DNA from: CAYNST01 sp964641175
GTDB taxonomy: Bacteria; Pseudomonadota; Gammaproteobacteria; Pseudomonadales; Cellvibrionaceae
Direction: 5' to 3'
Length of the DNA stretch: 17,462 bases
NCBI GenBank assembly: GCA_964641175.1
Contig: CAZXLJ010000068.1
Span: 1-17,462, forward strand
A program made the translations under genes and the position numbers. The notes beneath the pieces were generated by a model, which was not told the origin of the DNA, searched no databases, and worked only from the letters and a program-made list of their open reading frames with translations. This document shows, one piece after another, positions 12,754-17,462 of this stretch (position 1 is its first letter; each line of letters opens with the position of its first letter).

Positions 12754-15263
12754 GCAACCTCCCAGGTCATGGGCAACAGCACCATGGATATGTAGCTAAG
12801 CCAGAAAACCCCGGTGGTATAGATCCACCAGCGCTCGACCACCACCGGCTCATAAGGGGCAAGGGTACCAACATAACCGCTGCGCACCCGGCAGGCCTGC
12901 AAGGCCGTCATGATGACTGCGAGGCCGCTGTGTAGCAGCTGGTATCCCAGCATGACGGCGATCACGGCGTCATGGGAGGTGGCAGTCGGCGTGAGTGGCG
13001 CCTTCAGCAGAACGTAGACGAGTACCGCGAAGTGCGCCGTCCCGAGCACAGTCACTGTCCACAGGTGACGCTCAAGGTGCGGATCGAGCTGCCGCCGCAA
13101 ATGGCGCACCATCCGGTTGAATCCGGCCAGCGCAACCGTCAGCAGAGCGCCACTGATGAACAGTAACAAGGCGTCAAGGGGCGGCTCCTCGGGGACCTGC
13201 CACTGCGGCGCCACAGTCCACAGATAAAACCAGCCGAAGAGGAGCGAAAGGTAGAGCGAGCCATTGGCCATCAAAGTGACCATCATGCCCCAAAGACCAG
13301 GGCCATCGTGGGTGCGCGAATGCAGGGGCGGATCTCCCGGCACCACCCTGGCGTCGGGCGCGGCCAGTGGATGGGCGCCATTCTCCCAGGACCACCGCAG
13401 CAACAGTCCGACTGTAAGCAGCGTCGCCGCCAGCGCCACCCAGTAGAATTTCGTGAGCAGTCCGAGACAGACCCCGGCCGTCGTCAGCGCGGCGATAAAG
13501 GGCAGCCAGGTATTGCCGGGCAGGTGGATGATCTCCCGGATCTTGCCGGTCAGAGGGTCCGTACCCCAGGTCTCACGACGACCGTGGTCGATGGTAGCGA
13601 GGGAATGGCGGCCTTCGGCAATGGTGCGAGGGAGGTCGGGATTGTCCCAAAGCGGGTGCCGGCTGGGGCAATCCGGCAGGCTGACGAAGTTATAGGCGCT
13701 CGGTGGCGTCGAGGTGGCCCATTCGAGGGTGTCGGCATTCCACGGGTTGACGCCGGCTTTTTCGCCAAAGCGGAAATGCAACAGGATATCCAGCAGACTG
13801 GTGGCCACGCCCGCGGCCATGATGAAGCCGCCGATGGATGAAATCAGGTTGGGCAGATCCCAGCCAAGGTCAGCATCATAGGTGTAAATACGGCGTGGCA
13901 TGCCCAGCAGTCCGGTCCAGTGCATGATCAGGAAGGTTACGTTGAAGCCGATAAAAGTCAGCCAGAATCCCCAACGGGCCAGGTTTTTTGACGGCATGCG
14001 CCCGGAAAAGTGGGGCAGCCAGTAATAAACGCCAGCCATGGTCGGGAAGAACATGCCTCCCACCAGCACATAGTGGAAGTGTGCTACCACGAAATGCGTG
14101 TCGTGCACCTGCCAGTTGAATGGCACCAGTGCCAGCATTACACCGGTCAGGCCCCCGGCCACGAAGATAATGAGAAAGCCCAGAATCCACAGCATGGGAA
14201 TCTGCCAGCTCGGTTTGCCCAGCCACAGGGTCGCCAGCCAGGCGAAAACCTGGATCGCGGTGGGAATGGCGACCAGCATGCTGGCCACCGAAAAGAACGC
14301 CAGCGCCAGATGCGGGATGCCGACGGTGAACATGTGGTGCACCCACAGGCCGAAGCTGATGAAACCGGTGACGATGATGGCCAGCACGATCCAGCGGTAA
14401 CCCACGATAGGACGCCCGGCAAATACCGGCAGTATTGTGGAAACGATGCCGGCGGCGGGCAGGAAAATGATGTAGACCTCCGGGTGCCCGAACAGCCAGA
14501 ACAGGTGTTGCCACAGGACCGGGTCGCCGCCGCGGGCGACATCGAAGAAAGGCAGTCCGGCGGCGCGTTCGAGTTCCAGCAGGATGCTGCCCAGAATCAG
14601 CGGCGGAAACCCGAAGACGATCATGAAGGCCATGGCGAGGATGTACCACGCGAACAGCGGCATCTGATGAAGCGCCATGCCGGCGGTGCGGGTGCGCATG
14701 ATGGAAACAATCAGCTCAACCCCGGCGGAGACCGCCGAGATTTCAATAAAGGTAATGCCCAGCAGCCAGAAGTCGGAGCCGCTGCCAGGGGAGAAGGCGA
14801 TGCTGCTCAAGGGGGTGTACATGAACCAGCCATTGGCCGGCGCCATGTCCAGCACCAGGCTGGAAAGCAGAATGATGCCGCCGAACAGATAGCAGAAGTA
14901 GCCGTAGGCACTCAAACGGGGATACACCAGATCGCGGGCTCCGATCATCTTGGGGATCAGGTAAATCGCAAACCCCTCCAGCACCGGTACGGCAAACAGG
15001 AACATCATCACCGTGCCATGCATGGTGAATACCTGGTTATAAACGTCGGCGGAAACGATTGACTGCCCCGGCAGGGCCAGCTGAGTGCGGATCAGCATTG
15101 CCAGCAGGCCGCCGATCAGAAAAAATATTCCCCCGGTTACCATAAACCGTAAACCGATGGCGGAGTGGTTGACAATGGTCAGCGCGAGCAGGCCGCGTGG
15201 ATTGCCCCATACCTTGTCAAATTCTTCATGCATGACATCCGGTTGATTGGGAGCATCAGTCAT
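12750..15263 (-). CDS. Cytochrome c oxidase fused subunit I-III
   Basis: 837 residues from ATG 15263-15261 (GGAGA about nine bases upstream); an upstream ATG at 15290 lies inside subunit II and is less likely. Residues ~1-500 are heme-copper oxidase subunit I. Heme a ligands are His82 (MHGT) and His397, heme a3 ligand His395 (HFHYV), CuB ligands His260 (GHPEVY), His309 and His310, and crosslinked Tyr264. D-channel Asp111 and gating Glu262 are present, so it is A1-type. The K-channel lysine is absent: IPTAIQVFAW has Gln338 where IPTGIKVFSW is usual. Residues ~600-837 are subunit III with about five helices, including GLWGMMVTLMANGSLYLSLL, fused in frame as in some caa3 and CoxN/O-type enzymes. 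It reduces oxygen to water and pumps protons. Its start overlaps the end of subunit II by eight bases. Confidence 0.96.
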   Translation of the reverse strand: MTDAPNQPDVMHEEFDKVWGNPRGLLALTIVNHSAIGLRFMVTGGIFFLIGGLLAMLIRTQLALPGQSIVSADVYNQVFTMHGTVMMFLFAVPVLEGFAIYLIPKMIGARDLVYPRLSAYGYFCYLFGGIILLSSLVLDMAPANGWFMYTPLSSIAFSPGSGSDFWLLGITFIEISAVSAGVELIVSIMRTRTAGMALHQMPLFAWYILAMAFMIVFGFPPLILGSILLELERAAGLPFFDVARGGDPVLWQHLFWLFGHPEVYIIFLPAAGIVSTILPVFAGRPIVGYRWIVLAIIVTGFISFGLWVHHMFTVGIPHLALAFFSVASMLVAIPTAIQVFAWLATLWLGKPSWQIPMLWILGFLIIFVAGGLTGVMLALVPFNWQVHDTHFVVAHFHYVLVGGMFFPTMAGVYYWLPHFSGRMPSKNLARWGFWLTFIGFNVTFLIMHWTGLLGMPRRIYTYDADLGWDLPNLISSIGGFIMAAGVATSLLDILLHFRFGEKAGVNPWNADTLEWATSTPPSAYNFVSLPDCPSRHPLWDNPDLPRTIAEGRHSLATIDHGRRETWGTDPLTGKIREIIHLPGNTWLPFIAALTTAGVCLGLLTKFYWVALAATLLTVGLLLRWSWENGAHPLAAPDARVVPGDPPLHSRTHDGPGLWGMMVTLMANGSLYLSLLFGWFYLWTVAPQWQVPEEPPLDALLLFISGALLTVALAGFNRMVRHLRRQLDPHLERHLWTVTVLGTAHFAVLVYVLLKAPLTPTATSHDAVIAVMLGYQLLHSGLAVIMTALQACRVRSGYVGTLAPYEPVVVERWWIYTTGVFWLSYISMVLLPMTWEVA

Positions 15264-16242
15264 TTCCAAGCGTCTCCAGCCAGGCGGCAATAAGATTCAG
15301 CTGATCCGGGGGTAGTTGATGGTCATCCTGGGCAAGGCCAATTTCACTGGCGCGCGGGTGATCCATAAGCCACTCCTGCACCGACAGGGTCCGACCCCGC
15401 TTAAGCCCGGCGCCGATGAGCCGCCGCGCGCCGACGTCCGTCAGATCCGGTGCGCCGGAGCCTGCGCTGACGCCGTTGATGTTATGGCACTGGCCGCAGT
15501 TTGCCTGAAAGGCCGTGACCGCAGCCTGATGCTCTTCGGTGACGGTTACCGGTTGCTGACGGGCATTCTGCCAGCGTTTGAACGCAGCGCCTTTCATGAC
15601 ATCCACCTCGAATATCATATGGGCGTGCCCGGTGCCGCAGAATTCGGCGCATTGTCCCCGCATGGAGCCCGTGGCGGTCGCCCTCAGCCTGATGGTATTG
15701 ATCCTTCCCGGCACCAGGTCAATCTTGCCGCCCAGGCGCGGCACCCAGAAGGAATGAATGACATCCGCAGTACTTCCGCGAATCTCGATGGTCTGCCCCA
15801 CCGGCAGAAACAGATGGTTGGCGGTGGTGATTCCCGATTCGGGGTAATGGAATTCCCACCACCACTGATGGGCGACGGCTTCTACAATCAGGGGCTCGTC
15901 GTCAGGGTCCAACAGTTGCAGGCGCTGGCCGGCGGGAATGCCAAAGGCGAGAATGGCCGTAACGCTGATCAGCGGCAGCAAAATCCCGCCGCCAATAATC
16001 CAGCGGTTGTGGATGCGTCTGGCCTCCTCGGCGTTGGCCGGTTCCTTCTCTCTGCGCATGGCCAGCATCCAGAGCGCCACCAGTACGAAAAACACCAGAG
16101 TGAAAAAGGAAAACATGCCCCACCAGAGCCAGGAGATTACCCAGGCCGAAGGACCGGCCGGATCCAGAGCTGATTGCGGGCCGCCGCAGCCAATTGCCAG
16201 TAGTGGCAAAGCGGTGACGGACATGGTTGGCCATTTTGCCAT
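15256..16242 (-). CDS. Cytochrome c oxidase subunit II with C-terminal cytochrome c domain
   Basis: 328 residues from ATG 16242-16240 (no strong ribosome binding site; ATG 16224 is an alternative). It is probably a lipoprotein: LLAIGC with Cys19, followed by GGPQSALDPAGPSA, the usual caa3 subunit II start. Two helices (~33-62 and ~81-103) precede the cupredoxin domain. The CuA site is complete: His163 (VIHSFWVP), Cys198, Glu200, Cys202, His206 and Met209 (CAEFCGTGHAHM); QWWWEF is the electron-entry tryptophan region. Residues ~235-328 form a cytochrome c domain with CGQCH (249-253). Its distal ligand region reads SEIGLAQDDHQLPP, lacking the Met of the standard KPGxxMP motif. First gene of the operon, divergent from the DUF2231 gene across 39 bases. 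It accepts electrons in the periplasm and passes them through CuA to heme a. Confidence 0.95.
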   Translation of the reverse strand: MAKWPTMSVTALPLLAIGCGGPQSALDPAGPSAWVISWLWWGMFSFFTLVFFVLVALWMLAMRREKEPANAEEARRIHNRWIIGGGILLPLISVTAILAFGIPAGQRLQLLDPDDEPLIVEAVAHQWWWEFHYPESGITTANHLFLPVGQTIEIRGSTADVIHSFWVPRLGGKIDLVPGRINTIRLRATATGSMRGQCAEFCGTGHAHMIFEVDVMKGAAFKRWQNARQQPVTVTEEHQAAVTAFQANCGQCHNINGVSAGSGAPDLTDVGARRLIGAGLKRGRTLSVQEWLMDHPRASEIGLAQDDHQLPPDQLNLIAAWLETLGND

Positions 16243-16281
16243 GCAATAACGTAGTAACTTCGACTTTTCCGGGAGAACTCT

Positions 16282-16737
16282 ATGGCGCGTACCCCAATAC
16301 CCAGTCGCATGTCTCTTTTCGGGCATCCGATTCACCCGATGTTGATTCATTTCCCCATGGCGGCGCTGCTGGGGCTGCTGGCCACAGACATCGGCTTCAT
16401 TTTTACTCAAGACGTTTTCTGGGCGCGCGCCAGCCTTTGGCTGGCAGGTGTCGGAGCATTCGGGGGCTGGTTTGCAGGGGTTGTGGGTCTTGTGGACCTG
16501 GTCACCGTGGCGGGAATCCGCCGGCTGATCACCGCCTGGAGTCACGCCATCGTGGCCGTGATGCTGCTTTCGCTTGCCACCTTTAACTGGTTGCTGCGGT
16601 TTGGCGATCCCGCTGAATGGGTGCAGCCGTGGGGCCTGTTCATTTCCGCCCTGACAGCCTTGCTCATCGCCCTCACCGGCGTTCTGGGGGGGCAATTGGT
16701 CTACGAGCATGGGGTGGGCGTCGATTCCGAGGTTTGA
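16282..16737 (+). CDS. DUF2231-family membrane protein
   Basis: 151 residues. GGGAGA five bases before the ATG; Met10 (MSLFGHPIHPMLIHFPMA) is the point where most family members begin. The motif GHPIHPMLIHFP is the DUF2231 hallmark and its histidines suggest metal or heme binding. Four helices follow (ALLGLLATDIGFIF, AGVGAFGGWFAGVVGLVDLV, HAIVAVMLLSLATFNWLL, LFISALTALLIALTGVLGGQ). Function is unknown; the family is frequently found beside cytochrome and oxidase genes, as here, divergent from subunit II. The 39-base shared upstream region must hold or overlap the promoters of both units. Confidence 0.9.
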   Translation: MARTPIPSRMSLFGHPIHPMLIHFPMAALLGLLATDIGFIFTQDVFWARASLWLAGVGAFGGWFAGVVGLVDLVTVAGIRRLITAWSHAIVAVMLLSLATFNWLLRFGDPAEWVQPWGLFISALTALLIALTGVLGGQLVYEHGVGVDSEV

Positions 16738-16760
16738 GGGGGTAGGGCCGGTGGGCATAT

Positions 16761-17189
16761 TCATCCTTCCTGCAGCGGCTTGGCGAGTACGAGCCAGATA
16801 ATGGTCAACATGAGGCAGGCGAGAAACCCGGCGAGAAGAACACAGTATCGCGTCAAGCGCGGCTGCTCCAGCCGGTCCGCTCGCGCCACCAGAAACCCCA
16901 TCGCGGCATGGCCCAGCACGAGCAGGGACACCAGCGTCAGTTTCGCGATCAGCCAGAACGTCACAATCCCGTGGGCGACAAATACCGCCGTGCCGCTACC
17001 GATCGCGATCAGGGCTGCGGGGGTGGCGACCAGAGTGAACACGAAGCGCGGGACCGCACTGCGTTTGACGAGAGTGTCCGTGGCCAGAAGATCCGACCGC
17101 GTGCTGCCGCTGATCAGTGCAGGCAGGTAAAGCAAAGCCCCACACCAGCACAGCAGCGCAGACATGTGGAGCAGCAAAAGCCAGGGCAT
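16761..17189 (-). CDS. CopD/HemJ-like four-helix membrane protein
   Basis: 142 residues. AAGGAG lies seven bases before the ATG. The N-terminal PWLLLLHMSALLCWCGALLY has the His8 and Trp15-Gly17 spacing of CopD/HemJ proteins, and FWLIAKLTLVSLLVLGHAAM keeps Trp79-x3-Lys83 and His94, matching the HemJ W-x3-K pattern. The arginine that follows 'LP' in HemJ (protoporphyrinogen oxidase) is Ala here, so HemJ activity is doubtful. Four helices fill the protein. Being next to an oxidase cluster, a heme- or copper-related role is plausible. Convergent with the DUF2231 gene, 23 bases apart. Confidence 0.75.
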   Translation of the reverse strand: MPWLLLLHMSALLCWCGALLYLPALISGSTRSDLLATDTLVKRSAVPRFVFTLVATPAALIAIGSGTAVFVAHGIVTFWLIAKLTLVSLLVLGHAAMGFLVARADRLEQPRLTRYCVLLAGFLACLMLTIIWLVLAKPLQEG

Positions 17190-17382
17190 TCAGGAACTCC
17201 TTGCGGGGAATCGCCAGAAATGGCGCGTCGGGATCGGGCACGGCAGGAGACGAGTAGCCTTCCGCAAACTGGTGCCCGCCTAAGTGTACGAATTCCGCTG
17301 ACCCGGAGATCAGCGCAGCAGGATTATTGCTTGATAATCCCTTGAAAAGAACTGAAAACTGGGCCCCCGGCCGATTCGTCCA
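17190..17382. other. Intergenic region with two hairpins upstream of the CopD-like gene
   Basis: Contains GGATTAT-TGCTTG-ATAATCC (17321-17340), a perfect 7-bp inverted repeat, and CGCTGA-N8-TCAGCG (17296-17315). Either could be an operator of the leftward CopD-like gene or the terminator region of a gene beyond the edge. There is no T-run. No gene is supported. Confidence 0.4.
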
Positions 17383-17462
17383 CAATCAGGACACCCACTC
17401 CGGTCGCCCCCCAATCAAGACACCCACCCTGGTTAGGCCGCTCGCAATCAGGACACCCACTC
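17383..17462. repeat. Three degenerate 18-bp direct repeats at the window edge
   Basis: CAATCAGGACACCCACTC occurs at 17383-17400 and 17445-17462 (identical), with a variant CAATCAAGACACCCACCC at 17412-17429 (two changes). The spacers are 11 and 15 bases and unrelated. The arrangement of several short imperfect repeats near an end resembles the multiple transposase-binding repeats at the tips of IS21-family elements, so this may be the edge of an insertion sequence continuing outside the window. An operator array or the start of a longer repeat tract is the alternative. Confidence 0.7.

Noticed and set aside
12362..12757. N-terminal extension of CtaG
   Set aside because: Overlaps the small membrane protein gene in another frame; the signal-like MKRYVPACL start and the ATGA overlap fix the start at 12361.
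14010..15062. 350-codon plus-strand frame opposite the oxidase subunit I gene
   Set aside because: It is antisense to the highly conserved subunit I coding region, has a His/Gln/Gly-rich composition typical of a complementary-frame artefact, and no domain.
15316..16173. 285-codon plus-strand frame opposite subunit II
   Set aside because: Shadow of the conserved CuA/cytochrome c coding sequence; no recognisable protein features.
16243..16764. N-terminal extension of subunit II to 16764
   Set aside because: It would run antisense through the DUF2231 gene; the lipoprotein signal and family length place the start at 16242.
16996..17385. 129-codon minus-strand frame over the CopD-like gene
   Set aside because: Out of frame with the convincing membrane protein, which has its own AAGGAG site; no family features.
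17383..17462. CRISPR array
   Set aside because: Repeats are only 18 bp and imperfect, and the spacers are 11 and 15 bases, far too short and uneven; no cas gene nearby.

Overview
The window looks like a chromosomal piece of a Gram-negative gammaproteobacterium of moderately high GC. The evidence is a HlyD/C39-type type I secretion cassette, a YjgN-type membrane protein, an aa3/caa3-type terminal oxidase cluster, and a secreted protease that runs into a polyserine linker. Such linkers are common in marine polysaccharide degraders related to Cellvibrio, Saccharophagus and Teredinibacter. That placement is an inference; there is no rRNA or housekeeping marker here.

Layout. (1) 1-1556, minus strand: a secreted M12-like zinc metalloprotease, cut by the window start, preceded by a separate secreted protein that resembles the propeptide usually fused to such proteases. 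(2) 1892-3453, plus strand: a PaiB-like FMN-binding protein, a 64-residue membrane protein, and a pyridoxamine-phosphate-oxidase-like flavoprotein translationally coupled to it. (3) 3666-7283, minus strand, and 7951-8226, plus strand: a peptide secretion locus. It has a C39 peptidase/ABC exporter, a HlyD-type adaptor starting with TTG, a 74-codon unknown ORF overlapping the adaptor start, a 667-base divergent control region, and a double-glycine leader peptide that is the likely cargo. (4) 8373-10524, minus strand: an M48 membrane metalloprotease and a YjgN (DUF898) membrane protein, paired. (5) 11017-11547, plus strand: an NADPH-dependent FMN reductase. (6) 11537-16242, minus strand: a terminal oxidase operon in the order subunit II with cytochrome c domain, fused subunit I-III, small membrane protein, CtaG, with overlapping or nearly overlapping junctions. 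It is flanked by a DUF2231 membrane protein (plus) and a CopD/HemJ-like membrane protein (minus). (7) 17383-17462: three degenerate 18-bp direct repeats reaching the window edge, possibly the end of an insertion sequence.

Functional reading. In the secretion locus the precursor is probably cut after its Gly-Gly by the C39 domain and exported through ABC, HlyD and an outer-membrane TolC encoded elsewhere; the core peptide is unfamiliar to me. In the oxidase operon two usually conserved features are altered: the K-channel lysine of subunit I is glutamine, and the cytochrome c domain of subunit II lacks the expected methionine ligand. The metalloprotease and its separate propeptide-like partner form a second unusual arrangement.
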